Shown here: positions 37,425 through 47,314 of the stretch, piece after piece
Layout: each line of letters starts with the position of its first letter
Numbering within the stretch: position 1 is the stretch's first letter
Assembly (NCBI RefSeq): GCF_026672545.1
Contig: NZ_JAPPRJ010000001.1
Span: 806,001-870,000 of the forward strand
Direction: 5' to 3'
Source: Rhizobium sp. SL86
Lineage (GTDB): Bacteria; Pseudomonadota; Alphaproteobacteria; Rhizobiales; Rhizobiaceae
Length of the DNA stretch: 64,000 bases
The notes under the pieces: model-generated
Seen by the model: the letters and a program-made list of their open reading frames with translations, nothing else
What the model was told of the DNA's origin: nothing
Database searches by the model: none
Position numbers and translations under genes: made by a program

Positions 37425-39452
37425 TCAGTTCCAGAGCTTGTTGTCCGGCGCCAGCGGCATGTAATCGTCCCACTCGGCAAGCCGCTCGCGATAACGGGCG
37501 CGATGCGCCTCCTCCGTCTCCCACTCCGTGCCAGCCAGCACCAGGTCAGCACCGATCTCGTAATAGATGTCGAGATTGGACAGGTCCGGAACCGGCGTTT
37601 CGCCCCGCTCCGCCTCGCTCTGCATCTGGTGGAAAAGCTCCTCGAGACGGCGTGCGGTTGCCGGCATGTCGCGCAGCACGCAGGTCTCCCGCTTCCGCTT
37701 GAGGGACTCGCGAATGGCCCGCAGGCTCTTCGGGTCCTTGGCAAAACCGACTGCCTTGCGAACATAGTCGTCCGGTGACGAACACAGCAGTTCCGGCGCA
37801 CCGGCGGCGGTTACGACACTCGCGCAGAAGCGGGCTGCGAAGCTCTTGCCCGGCATGGTGAGGACCGGAAGTCCCTGCATGATCGAGTCCGAGGCGGTCG
37901 AATGCGCTCCATAGGGGAACGTGTCGAGGAAAAGGTCTGCCAGAGGAATGCGCGCCAGATGATGCGGATTGGCGGCCTTGGCGGCAAAGATGAGCCGATC
38001 CGGCTCGATGCCGGCCTGCTTTGCCATGTCGCGCAGGCGCTGATCCACATCCTCGCCTCCGGTCAGGAGCCAGAGAATGCTGTTGGGCGCCAGCTGCAGG
38101 ATCGCCATCCAGCGCATGAACACCGACGGGGTGATTTTCTGCATGCCGTTGAAGGAGGCGAACACGAACTTGTCCGCCGGCAGGCCCACCTCGGCGCGGG
38201 TTGGCGTTGCGGCGATCAGGCGCTTGCGATCCAGTGGCTGATTGCACGGAATTCTCAGCACCTTTTCGGAATAGTAGATCTCGTTTTCCGGCGGGATGAT
38301 GACATCGTCCGCAATGATGTACTGGTGGAAGGGGCTGCCCATCGATCCCGGATAACCGCAGAAATTCACGATCACCGGTGCCGGACGATACGAGAAGATC
38401 TTCGGACGGGCGTGCTTGGTATAACCGTTCACGTCGATCAGAACATCGATCTCGTCGGCGCAGATCTGTGCGGCCGCCTGAGCATCGGTCATCTGCGCCA
38501 CGTCGCGCCAGGCGTCGACGACCGCCTTGATGCGGTTCTGGGTGGGATCATTGATGCGGCGTTCGCCGCAGTAATAGGCATAAACCTCGATCTTCGTCTT
38601 GTCATGCAGTTCCAGGACTTCGACAAGCGCGAAGCCGACCGCATGATCGCGCAGATCGGACGACAGATAACCGACGCGGATGCGCTGGCCCTGGGCAATC
38701 TTGGGGCGGACCACCCCACGCGCGCTGCGGTCCAGATTGGGTCGGCTTCCGATCAGGGAGCGGTTGTATTTGTAGGCCTTGGCCAGCTGGAACAAAGGGT
38801 CGTCCGAATAGCAGCTCAGAGTGAGCGACGACATGGCATCCAGCATCTGCCGCTGCGTCACATGATTGGAGGGCGCAAGCACCGGCCACTTGCACTGACG
38901 CTGACGCAGCGATGCCCAGTGCTGGCCGTTCTCCAGATGGGTCGGCTGCAGTTCGAAGGCGGCGATCAGGTTCTTTTCCGCCTCTTCCATCTGGTCTGCG
39001 GATTCAAGCACGCGACCGATGTTCTGCAGCACCATCTGCCTGTGCGACACCCGGTCCGGCGTGACCTGATTGGTCTCGTTGACGTATTTCTGCCACTGCT
39101 GGACGGCCTGGAGGATCAGGCCGTTGTCCTCGAGTTGCCGCCCGAGGTTGATGTGGCCGGGACCGAAGCCGGGATCGATCTTCACGCAGGCGCGCAGGGC
39201 CTGCACCGCGCCGGCGGGATCGCCGGCCTGGGCGAGTGCGACGCCGTAGTTGAAATAGGCGATGTGGATCAGCGGATTGTCGTCGTTGAACGCCACCCAG
39301 GTCTTATACAGTTCGGCGGCAGCGGCAACTTGGCCCGCACGCGTCAATTCATCGGCAAACTGCAGCACATCGATGAGAGAGAGTTTCTGCTGCCGCGCCA
39401 GGTCGAGTTGAACCGTATGGGGAGAGGCCTGCTGAGGGGGTTGGATGTTCAT
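37425..39452 (-). CDS. TPR-containing O-GlcNAc-transferase-like glycosyltransferase (GT41, FlmG/SPINDLY type)
   Basis: About 675 aa. Residues about 25-190 are TPR-like (VLQFADELTRAGQVAAAAELYK, then AYFNYGVALAQAGDPAGAVQAL). The C-terminal 400 residues match the Glyco_transf_41 region: RVGYLSSDLRDHAVGF, EIDVLIDVNGYTKHARP, FASFNGMQKITPSVF and ADLFLDTFPYGAHSTASD. Proteins of this architecture include the Caulobacter flagellin glycosyltransferase FlmG. It should transfer a sugar to Ser/Thr of a protein in the cytoplasm before export. The ATG at 39452 has AGGA upstream. It lies directly downstream of the giant Ser/Thr-rich repeat gene, a possible acceptor. Confidence 0.85.
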   Translation of the reverse strand: MNIQPPQQASPHTVQLDLARQQKLSLIDVLQFADELTRAGQVAAAAELYKTWVAFNDDNPLIHIAYFNYGVALAQAGDPAGAVQALRACVKIDPGFGPGHINLGRQLEDNGLILQAVQQWQKYVNETNQVTPDRVSHRQMVLQNIGRVLESADQMEEAEKNLIAAFELQPTHLENGQHWASLRQRQCKWPVLAPSNHVTQRQMLDAMSSLTLSCYSDDPLFQLAKAYKYNRSLIGSRPNLDRSARGVVRPKIAQGQRIRVGYLSSDLRDHAVGFALVEVLELHDKTKIEVYAYYCGERRINDPTQNRIKAVVDAWRDVAQMTDAQAAAQICADEIDVLIDVNGYTKHARPKIFSYRPAPVIVNFCGYPGSMGSPFHQYIIADDVIIPPENEIYYSEKVLRIPCNQPLDRKRLIAATPTRAEVGLPADKFVFASFNGMQKITPSVFMRWMAILQLAPNSILWLLTGGEDVDQRLRDMAKQAGIEPDRLIFAAKAANPHHLARIPLADLFLDTFPYGAHSTASDSIMQGLPVLTMPGKSFAARFCASVVTAAGAPELLCSSPDDYVRKAVGFAKDPKSLRAIRESLKRKRETCVLRDMPATARRLEELFHQMQSEAERGETPVPDLSNLDIYYEIGADLVLAGTEWETEEAHRARYRERLAEWDDYMPLAPDNKLWN

Positions 39453-39604
39453 GGTCATCCTGCGACGGCGCCTTCTGTGCTCGGTGGCTTGAGTGACGCA
39501 TTCCTGCGTGATCCGGACACTACGAGGCTGAACTTGCGCAAAGCTGGAGGAGTACTCGCGACGGCTGTCAGAACAAGAGGCCGTCAAAGGAAAGCCAAGG
39601 GGTC

Positions 39605-39641
39605 GAAAAATAAAGAACGGCGCGGATTGCTCCGCGCCGTT
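39605..39641 (-). terminator. Rho-independent terminator after the giant repeat gene
   Basis: Inverted repeat AACGGCGCGGA (39616-39626) with TCCGCGCCGTT (39631-39641) and a 4-nt loop, followed on the minus strand by the U-rich TTCTTTATTTTTCG. Confidence 0.8.
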
Positions 39642-39661
39642 GATCTTTCGGGATGTTTTAC

Positions 39662-42600
39662 TTAGTTCGCTGCGTATACCGCAATGGCAGCGGCAACCTG
39701 ATCAGTATCGAACTTGGAAAACTGGTCATCCGAGAAGGCATCCAGCTGATCCGTCGTGAGCGCCCCAAGATCCTCGGTCGCGAGGCCTGCGATCGCTGCC
39801 GTGCTGATGGCGGCGATTTCGGCTGTCGTGAACGTCTTGATCTCGTCGCTTGCCATCGCGGCGATCTGGGCAGAGCTCAGAGAGGCGATCTGCGAGCTCG
39901 TGAGCGCTTCGACCTGCGACGAAGACAGGGCCGTGATCTGATCCGTGCTCATCGCGGCGACCTGCAGAGCTGCCAGTGCCGGGATCTGCGTGGAGGTCAG
40001 ACCAGCCAGAGCGTCCGTCGTCAGTGCGCCGACCTGGCGAACCGTCATTCCGGCCAGCTGGGTCGAGCTCAGAGCCTCGATCTGCGAGGAGGACAGGAGG
40101 GCCACCTTGTCGGTCGAGAGTGCCGCCACCTGGTTCTTCGTCAGCGCCTCGAGCTGTGTCGAGACGAGCGAGGTGATGACATCCGAGGACAGACCAGCCA
40201 GAGCCGCCGTCGTGATCGCGGCCAGATCTCCGGTGGAGAAGGTCGCGATGTCTTCCGATGTCAGAGCCGCCAGATCCGTCGATGTCAGAGCCGAAACCTG
40301 ACCGGTCGTCAGAGCCTCGATCTGCGAGGTGCTGAAGGCTGCCAGCTGATCGGTCGTCAGCCCTGCAACCTGTACGGTCGAGAGTGCCGAGATCTGGGTG
40401 GAGGTGAGACCCGCCACCGCCGCGGTCGTAACCGAAGCCACCTGGCTGGCGCTGAGGCCGGACAGTTGGACGGAGCTGAGCGCCTCGACCTGGCTGGACG
40501 CCAGGAGCGCCACCTTGTCGGTCGAAAGTGCACCGACCTGAGCCTTGGTCAGCGCCGCGATCTGCGACGTTGCCATGGAGGTGATCGCATCCGAAGTCAG
40601 GCCGGACAGGGCTGCCGTCTTGATGGCGGCAATCTCATCCGTCGTGAAGGCTGCGATGTCGTCGGTGGCCATGGCTGCGAGCTGGCTGGAGGTCAGGGCA
40701 CCGATCTGGGTCGTCGTCAGAGCTTCGATCTGAGAAGACGTCAAGGCGGCGATCTGTTCCGAACTCAGGCTGCCCACCTGGGCAGAGCTGAGAGCCGAGA
40801 TCTGCGTCGAAGTCAGGCCGGCCAGGGCATCCGTGGTCAGCGCGCTCACCTGGCGGGTCGTCAGACCAGACAGCTGGACGGAGCTGAGCGCCTCGACCTG
40901 GCTGGAAGCCAACAGGGCTACCTTATCGGTCGCAAGCACTCCCACCTGAGCCTTGGTCAGCGCCGCGATCTGCGACGAAGCCATGGAGGTGATGGCATCC
41001 GAGGTCAGGCCGGACAGGGCTGCCGTCTTGATCGCGGCAATCTCATCCGTCGAGAAGGCTGCGATGTCTTCGGTCGCCATGGCTGCGAGCTGGCTGGATG
41101 TCAGGGCGCCGATCTGAACCGACGTCAGGGCTTCGAGCTGAGAAGACGTGAGCGACGTGATCTGATCGGTCGTCAGGCTGCTCACCTGGACAGAGCTCAG
41201 GGCCGAGATCTGCGTCGAGGTCAGGCCGGCAACTGCCGCCGTCGTCAGAGCAGAAACCTGGCGGGTCGTCAGACCAGACAGCTGGACGGAGCTGAGAGCT
41301 TCGATCTGCGAGGAAGCGAGGAGCGCCACCTTGTCAGTCGAGAGCGCACCGACCTGCGCCTTGGACAGCGCGGCGATCTGGCTGGAAGCCATCGAGGTGA
41401 TCGCATCGGACGTCAGACCGGACAGAGCTGTCGTCTTGATCGCGGCGATCTCATCCGTCGAGAAGGCTGCGATGTCTTCCGTTGCCATGGCCGCCAGCTG
41501 GCTGGAGGTCAGGGCGCCGATCTGGACCGATGTCAGCGCTTCGACCTGAGAGGACGTCAGCGATGTGATCTGGTCGCTCGTCAGGCTACCCACCTGCGCA
41601 GAGCTCAGGGCCGAGATCTGCGTCGAGCTGAGCCCTGCAAGGGCGGCGGTGGTCAGTGCCGTGACCTGGCGAGTGCTCAGGCCAGAGAGCTGAACCGAGC
41701 TCAGTGCCTCAACCTGGCTGGAGGCCAGGAGAGCCACCTTGTCGGTGGAGAGAACACCGACCTGCGCCTTGGTCAGCGCTGCGATCTGGCTGGAAGCCAT
41801 GGAGGTGATCGCATCGGACGTCAGGCCGGACAGGGCTGCCGTCTTGATGGCGGCAATCTCATCCGTCGAGAAGGCTGCGATGTCGTCCGTCGCCAGGGCT
41901 GCGAGCTGGCTGGAGGTCAGCGCACCGATCTGGACCGATGTCAGGGCTTCGATCTGCGAGGATGTCAGAGCGGCCACCTGATCCGTGCTCAGGCTGCCAA
42001 CCTGGACAGAGCTCAGAGCCGAGATCTGTGTCGAGGTCAGGCCGGCCAGGGCATCCGTGGTGAGTGCACTCACCTGGCGGGTCGTCAGACCCGACAGCTG
42101 GACAGAGCTCAGTGCCTCGATCTGGCTGGATGCCAGGAGAGCCACCTTGTCCGTTGTCAGCACGCCGACCTGAGCCTTGGTCAGTGCCGCGATCTGCGAG
42201 GTTGCCATGGAGGTGATCGCATCCGAGGTCAGACCGGACAGGGCGGCCGTCTTGATGGCGGCGATCTCATCCGTCGAGAAGGTTGCGATATCCTCGGAGG
42301 TCAGGGCCGCGAAGTCGCTGGAAGCCAGAGCCCCCACCTGAACGCTGGTCAGAGCCTCGATCTGAGAGCTGGTGAGACCAGCCAACTGATCCGTCGTCAG
42401 CGCCGCGACCTGAACGGTCGAGAGTGCCGAGATCTGGGTGGAGGTGAGACCCGCGAGCGCCGCAGTTGTTACCGAGGCGATCTGGTTCGCACTGAGGCCG
42501 GAGAGCTGGACGGAGCTGAGCGCTTCGATCTGGCTGGAGGCCAGGAGAGCGACCTTGTCCGTTGTCAGCACACCGACCTGCGCCTTGGAGAGCGCCGCGA

Positions 42601-45600
42601 TCTGCGAGGTCGCCATGGAGGTGATCGCATCCGAGGTCAGGCCGGACAGGGCTGCCGTCTTGATGGCGGCGATCTCATCCGTCGAGAAGGCTGCGATGTC
42701 TTCGGTCGCCATGGCGGCCAGATGCTTGGAGGCCAGGGCACCGATCTGGACCGATGTCAGGGCTTCGATCTGCGAAGACGTCAGGGCGGCGATCTGTTCC
42801 GAACTCAGGCTGCCCACCTGGACAGAGCTGAGAGCCGAGATCTGCGTCGAGGTCAGACCAGCCAGAGCATCCGTGCTGAGCGCGCTCACCTGGCTCGCGC
42901 TGAGACCGGAGAGCTGGACAGAGCTGAGGGCTTCGATCTGCGAGGAGGCGAGCAGCGCCACCTTATCGGTGGAGAGCACACTGACCTGCGCCTTGGTCAG
43001 CGCTGCGATCTGGCTGGAGGCCATGGAGGTGATGGCATCCGAGGTCAGACCGGACAGGGCTGCCGTCTTGATGGCGGCAATCTCATCTGTCGAGAAGGCT
43101 GCGATGTCTTCCGTCGCCAGGGCCGCCAGATGCTTGGAGGCCAGGGCACCGATCTGGACCGATGTCAGGGCTTCGATCTGCGAAGACGTCAGGGCGGCGA
43201 TCTGATCCGAGCTCAGGCTGCCAACCTGGACAGAGCTCAGGGCCGCAATCTGCGTCGAGGTGAGGCCGGCAACCGCCGCGGTCGTCAGAGCCGAAACCTG
43301 GCGGGTCGTCAGGCCGGAGAGCTGGACGGAGCTCAGCGCCTCGACCTGGCTGGAGGCCAGAAGAGCGACCTTGTCGGTTTCAAGCGCGGTAACCTGGGCC
43401 TTCGTCAGTGCCTCGATCTGCGAAGAGACCAGCGAGGTGATGACGTCCGAAGACAGACCCGAAAGAGCCGCCGTCTTGATCGCAGCCAGATCTCCGGTGG
43501 AGAAGGTCGCGATATCTTCAGAGGTAAGAGCGGCGAGATCGCTTGAGGTCAGCGCTCCGACCTGGCCGGTCGTCAGGGCTTCGATCTGCGAAGTGCTGAG
43601 GGCTGCAAGCTGATCCGTCGTCAGCGCTGCGACCTGGACGGTCGAGAGTGCCGAGATCTGGGTCGAGGTGAGACCAGCGAGTGCCGCGGTTGTCACCGAG
43701 GCAACCTGGCTGGCGCTGAGACCGGAGAGCTGAACGGAGCTGAGGGCTTCGATCTGCGAGGAGGCGAGCAGCGCCACCTTGTCGGTGGAGAGCACGCCGA
43801 CCTGCGCCTTGGTCAGCGCTGCGATCTGCGAGGAGGCCATCGAGGTGATGGCATCGGAGGTGAGGCCGGACAGGGCTGCCGTCTTGATGGCGGCGATCTC
43901 ATCCGTCGAGAAGGCTGCGATGTCTTCGGTCGCCATGGCGGCCAGATGCTTGGAAGCCAGGGCACCGATCTGGACCGATGTCAGCGCTTCGATCTGCGAA
44001 GACGTCAGGGCGGCGACCTGATCCGTGCTGAGGCTGCCAACCTGGACAGAGCTCAGGGCGGTGATCTGGGTGGAGGTGAGGCCAGCCAGCGCATCCGTGG
44101 TGAGCGCACCGACCTGGCGGGTCGTCAGGCCGGAGAGCTGAACGGAGCTCAGCGCCTCGACCTGGCTGGAGGCCAGGAGAGCGACCTTGTCTGTTTCGAG
44201 CGCGGTGATCTGGGCCTTCGTCAGTGCCTCGATCTGGGTGGACACCAGCGAGGTGATCACATCCGAGGACAGACCGTTCAGAGCGTTGGTCTTGATGGCG
44301 GCGAGTTCAGCAGTGGAGAAGGTCGCGATGTCTTCCGAGCTGAGGGCGGCGAGGTCAGTCGAGGTCAGGGCACCGATCTGCGCCGTCGTCAGGGCTTCGA
44401 CCTGCGAGGATGTCAGGGCGGCGAGCTGATCGGTCGTCAGGGCGCCGATCTGCGCAGAGCTCAGAGACGCAATCTGCGTCGAGGTCAGGCCGGCAAGCGA
44501 AGCGGTCGTCAGAGCCGAAACCTGTCGGGTCGTCAGGCCGGAAAGCTGGACCGAGCTCAGCGCCTCAACCTGGCTGGAGGCGAGCAGCGCCACCTTATCG
44601 GTCGAAAGCACACCGACCTGCGCCTTGGTCAGGGCAGCGATCTGCGAGGAGGCCATCGAGGTGATGGCATCTGAGGTGAGGCCGGACAGGGCTGCCGTCT
44701 TGATGGCGGCAATCTCATCCGTCGAGAAGGCTGCGATGTCGTCCGTCGCCAGGGCGGCGAGCTGGCTGGAGCTCAGCGCGCCAACCTGCGTGGTCGTCAA
44801 AGCTTCGACCTGCGAAGACGTCAGGGACGTGATCTGATCGGTCGTCAGGCTGCCAACCTGGACAGCGCTCAATGCCGAGATTTGTGTCGAGGTGAGACCG
44901 GCCAGCGAAGCGGTCGTCAGAGCCGCAACCTGTCGGGTCGTCAGACCGGAGAGCTGAACGGAGCTGAGGGCTTCGATCTGGCTGGAGGCCAGGAGGGCCA
45001 CCTTGTCGGTCGAGAGCACGCCGACCTGCGCCTTGGTCAGCGCTGCGATCTGGCTGGAGGCCATCGAGGTGATGGCATCGGAGGTGAGGCCGGCCAGGGC
45101 AGCCGTCTTGATGGCGGCAATCTCATCCGTCGAGAAGGCTGCGATGTCTTCGGTCGCCATGGCGGCCAGATGCTTGGAAGCCAGGGCACCGATCTGGACC
45201 GATGTCAGCGCTTCGATCTGCGAAGACGTCAGGGCGGCCACCTGATCCGTGCTGAGGCTGCCAACCTGGACAGAGCTCAGGGCGGTGATCTGGGTGGAGG
45301 TGAGGCCAGCCAGCGCATCCGTGGTGAGCGCACCGACCTGGGTGGTCGTCAGGCCGGACAACTGGACGGAGCTCAGTGCCTCGACCTGGCTGGAGGCCAG
45401 GAGAGCGACCTTGTCGGTTGCGAGCGCGGTGATCTGGGCCTTTGTCAGCGCCTCGATCTGGGTGGACACCAGCGAGGTGATCACATCCGAGGACAGGCCG
45501 TTCAGAGCGTTGGTCTTGATGGCGGCAAGTTCAGCAGTGGAGAAGGTCGCAATATCTTCCGAGCTGAGGGCGGCGAGGTCCGTCGAGGTCAGGGCACCGA

Positions 45601-46357
45601 TCTGCGCCGTCGTCAGGGCTTCGACCTGCGAGGATGTCAGGGCGGCGAGCTGATCGGTCGTCAGGGCGCCGATCTGCACCGAACTCAGAGCTGCGATCTG
45701 CGTCGAGGTCAGGCCGGCGAGTGCTGCGGTCGTGACCGAGGCGATCTGCTTGACGCTGAGGCCGGAGAGCTGGGTGGAGGTAAGGGCTTCGATCTGCGAG
45801 GAAGCCAGCAGCGCGACCTTGTCGGTCGAAAGCACACCGACCTGCGCCTTGGTCAGGGCCGCGATCTGCGACGAGGCCATCGAGGTCAATTGATCACTCG
45901 TGAGGCCTGTAAGAGCCGCCGTCTTGATGGCTGCAATCTCAGCAGTGGTGAACGTAGCCAGATCGTCTGTCGACAGAACCGCGAGCTTCGCGGACGTCAA
46001 GGCGCCGATCTGAGCGGTCGTCAGCGCTTCAATCTGCGACGACGACAAGATCTCGATCTGGCTTGCATAAAGTGCGGTGACCTGAGCGATGCCGAGGCCA
46101 ACGATCTGGCTAGACGACAGGGCCGACATCTGGTCGAGCGTCAAGCCGGTAACCGCGCTGGTGGAAATCGCAGCAATCTGGTTCGAGCTCAGAACAGCAA
46201 TATCTTCAGTTTCAAACGCTGCCAGCTGGGTGGAGCTGAGCGCCTTGATCTGCGTTGTGCTCAAGGCCGCGATATCAGACGTCTTCAGAGCCGCAATCGA
46301 GGCGGTGGAAAGGGACTTGATCTGATTGACAGTGAGGGAGGTGACGATCGATGTCAT
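39662..46357 (-). CDS. Giant octapeptide-repeat protein, 2,231 aa
   Basis: The whole protein is an unbroken run of 8-residue units with consensus (L/M/F/I)-(T/S/A)-(T/S)-x-(Q/D/E/A)-(I/V/L)-x-(A/G/S), for example LTSSQIEA, LTSVQIGA, FSTDEIAA. Seventeen different units form a 136-residue super-repeat that recurs about 16 times. No Cys or Trp is visible, Pro is nearly absent, and Ser, Thr and Ala dominate. There is no signal peptide; the start MTSIVTSLTVNQIKSLS resembles the flagellin start MTSILTNSS. The C-terminus diverges and ends in AIAVYAAN. AAGGG lies 9 nt before the ATG, and a terminator follows. Each unit has an (S/T)xx(Q/D/E) helix N-cap pattern, so a short-helix solenoid is possible; a beta-solenoid cannot be excluded. 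I do not recognise a function. The position between flagellin genes and beside a GT41 enzyme suggests an exported, perhaps glycosylated, surface protein. Confidence 0.85.
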   Translation of the reverse strand: MTSIVTSLTVNQIKSLSTASIAALKTSDIAALSTTQIKALSSTQLAAFETEDIAVLSSNQIAAISTSAVTGLTLDQMSALSSSQIVGLGIAQVTALYASQIEILSSSQIEALTTAQIGALTSAKLAVLSTDDLATFTTAEIAAIKTAALTGLTSDQLTSMASSQIAALTKAQVGVLSTDKVALLASSQIEALTSTQLSGLSVKQIASVTTAALAGLTSTQIAALSSVQIGALTTDQLAALTSSQVEALTTAQIGALTSTDLAALSSEDIATFSTAELAAIKTNALNGLSSDVITSLVSTQIEALTKAQITALATDKVALLASSQVEALSSVQLSGLTTTQVGALTTDALAGLTSTQITALSSVQVGSLSTDQVAALTSSQIEALTSVQIGALASKHLAAMATEDIAAFSTDEIAAIKTAALAGLTSDAITSMASSQIAALTKAQVGVLSTDKVALLASSQIEALSSVQLSGLTTRQVAALTTASLAGLTSTQISALSAVQVGSLTTDQITSLTSSQVEALTTTQVGALSSSQLAALATDDIAAFSTDEIAAIKTAALSGLTSDAITSMASSQIAALTKAQVGVLSTDKVALLASSQVEALSSVQLSGLTTRQVSALTTASLAGLTSTQIASLSSAQIGALTTDQLAALTSSQVEALTTAQIGALTSTDLAALSSEDIATFSTAELAAIKTNALNGLSSDVITSLVSTQIEALTKAQITALETDKVALLASSQVEALSSVQLSGLTTRQVGALTTDALAGLTSTQITALSSVQVGSLSTDQVAALTSSQIEALTSVQIGALASKHLAAMATEDIAAFSTDEIAAIKTAALSGLTSDAITSMASSQIAALTKAQVGVLSTDKVALLASSQIEALSSVQLSGLSASQVASVTTAALAGLTSTQISALSTVQVAALTTDQLAALSTSQIEALTTGQVGALTSSDLAALTSEDIATFSTGDLAAIKTAALSGLSSDVITSLVSSQIEALTKAQVTALETDKVALLASSQVEALSSVQLSGLTTRQVSALTTAAVAGLTSTQIAALSSVQVGSLSSDQIAALTSSQIEALTSVQIGALASKHLAALATEDIAAFSTDEIAAIKTAALSGLTSDAITSMASSQIAALTKAQVSVLSTDKVALLASSQIEALSSVQLSGLSASQVSALSTDALAGLTSTQISALSSVQVGSLSSEQIAALTSSQIEALTSVQIGALASKHLAAMATEDIAAFSTDEIAAIKTAALSGLTSDAITSMATSQIAALSKAQVGVLTTDKVALLASSQIEALSSVQLSGLSANQIASVTTAALAGLTSTQISALSTVQVAALTTDQLAGLTSSQIEALTSVQVGALASSDFAALTSEDIATFSTDEIAAIKTAALSGLTSDAITSMATSQIAALTKAQVGVLTTDKVALLASSQIEALSSVQLSGLTTRQVSALTTDALAGLTSTQISALSSVQVGSLSTDQVAALTSSQIEALTSVQIGALTSSQLAALATDDIAAFSTDEIAAIKTAALSGLTSDAITSMASSQIAALTKAQVGVLSTDKVALLASSQVEALSSVQLSGLSTRQVTALTTAALAGLSSTQISALSSAQVGSLTSDQITSLTSSQVEALTSVQIGALTSSQLAAMATEDIAAFSTDEIAAIKTTALSGLTSDAITSMASSQIAALSKAQVGALSTDKVALLASSQIEALSSVQLSGLTTRQVSALTTAAVAGLTSTQISALSSVQVSSLTTDQITSLTSSQLEALTSVQIGALTSSQLAAMATEDIAAFSTDEIAAIKTAALSGLTSDAITSMASSQIAALTKAQVGVLATDKVALLASSQVEALSSVQLSGLTTRQVSALTTDALAGLTSTQISALSSAQVGSLSSEQIAALTSSQIEALTTTQIGALTSSQLAAMATDDIAAFTTDEIAAIKTAALSGLTSDAITSMATSQIAALTKAQVGALSTDKVALLASSQVEALSSVQLSGLSASQVASVTTAAVAGLTSTQISALSTVQVAGLTTDQLAAFSTSQIEALTTGQVSALTSTDLAALTSEDIATFSTGDLAAITTAALAGLSSDVITSLVSTQLEALTKNQVAALSTDKVALLSSSQIEALSSTQLAGMTVRQVGALTTDALAGLTSTQIPALAALQVAAMSTDQITALSSSQVEALTSSQIASLSSAQIAAMASDEIKTFTTAEIAAISTAAIAGLATEDLGALTTDQLDAFSDDQFSKFDTDQVAAAIAVYAAN
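40171..45890 (-). repeat. Tandem array of 408-bp units within the giant gene
   Basis: A landmark AGGT(G/C)A(T/A) segment recurs at 40171, 40579, 40987, 41395, 41803, 42211, 42619, 43027, 43435, 43843, 44251, 44659, 45067, 45475 and 45883: 15 copies at exactly 408 bp. No insertion or deletion disturbs the register. Units differ by scattered substitutions, and a few (near 40171, 43435, 44251 and 45475) form a second subtype in which the STDEIAA-type unit is replaced. Confidence 0.95.
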
Positions 46358-47314
46358 CTAGTGAGCCCTTCGTTCGGGAAAGTTCGCGATTACGATGCCC
46401 TTGTCGACGCTCTCCCGAGAGTTACTCTCCTCGCGAGACCGGAAGCGTTTTTCGCTCTCCAACCCGGATCTCATGACCTCCGAACCGCTCAGCGGTCCCG
46501 ACGATCATAAAGTCCAGATGGACCAAAGGTTTGATTGAACATGACTCGCGCGAGTCTCGCAGCCGAGGGGCTTCATGCTATCGGAGCTTCGATCGCCCCG
46601 CCCTCTACGCCATTCCATTCGACACCATGAGGAGCTGCGAATCGCTTCGCAACCACGGCGCTTTGCTGTTTCTATGCACCTATAACTTGGAAGATGCAGG
46701 CTTATCAATTAATTTTGCCTTAAACGGGACGGACGATTCCATGAAATTTCGATAAAACCCAGTAACCAGACCGAAACAATTGCACTCTTTGCATCGACAA
46801 GACTCGAGACACACGGCCGCAAAGTAAAAAAATATAGATCGATCAGAAACTTAAAACAGGATAGACTCTCAGAATTCATTTAGCCGGAGTCATCACCGGG
46901 AGGCACATGGATCCTGTTATGTATAACTTTCCGAGATTCAATCACAAATGGAGAAAAAACTGTCATATACGACCCTCATCCGTATCGTTTTCAGGTCATT
47001 AACCGACATAAACGCGACATCTGACGTATTGAATCCGCGCGCACACGCCACATGAATGTAGACAGGAATCGAATCTACATTCGTAATATATCATATTAGT
47101 TTAATCGAAAGACAGAATGGCGAGATGGAGAGGTCAGATACTTGCCGGCGATCACGGCAGACTGACGAAAGACCCAAAAGGGCGGATATTCGAGCAATGG
47201 CTCGACGCTGACGCGGGCAAGAGATGACGCGAAAAAACCCGCCAGCGATGCTGGCGGGTTCTATTGATCGGACATGCGCGAACGCACGTCCTATGTGATT
47301 GGCGAAGCCTGCTC
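46358..47314. other. 957-nt AT-rich spacer between giant repeat gene and flagellin
   Basis: The left 150 nt should hold the promoter of the giant gene, including a GAGAG-TTA-CTCTC inverted repeat (46417-46429). The middle (about 46680-47110) is markedly AT-rich compared with the rest of the window. No long conserved-looking frame exists. A 31-codon frame at 46907-47002 on the plus strand follows a GGGAGG but is probably too close to it (3 nt). The right end carries the flagellin terminator. Confidence 0.6.
47231..47257 (-). terminator. Rho-independent terminator after the 47315-48256 flagellin
   Basis: Perfect 9-bp stem CCCGCCAGC/GCTGGCGGG (47237-47245 with 47249-47257), 3-nt loop, followed on the minus strand by six T (complement of 47231-47236). 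Confidence 0.92.

Noticed and set aside
39653..43546. A 1,297-codon open frame on the plus strand with DL-containing repeats that look like pentapeptide-repeat protein
   Set aside because: It is the antisense of the giant repeat gene; the regular 408-bp array keeps stops out of this frame too. The minus-strand frame covers the whole array, has a ribosome site, flagellin-like start and terminator.
40171..45890. Tandem repeats considered as a CRISPR array or other non-coding repeat
   Set aside because: Unit is 408 bp, coding, without short direct repeats and unique spacers; no cas genes are present.
44882..46510. A 542-codon plus-strand frame opposite the N-terminal part of the giant gene
   Set aside because: Same shadow effect; composition follows the sense repeat and no ribosome site supports it.
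31890..47314. Transposon or integrative element carrying the accessory island
   Set aside because: No transposase, integrase, terminal inverted repeats or tRNA att site seen; flanking flagellins give a simpler recombination explanation.
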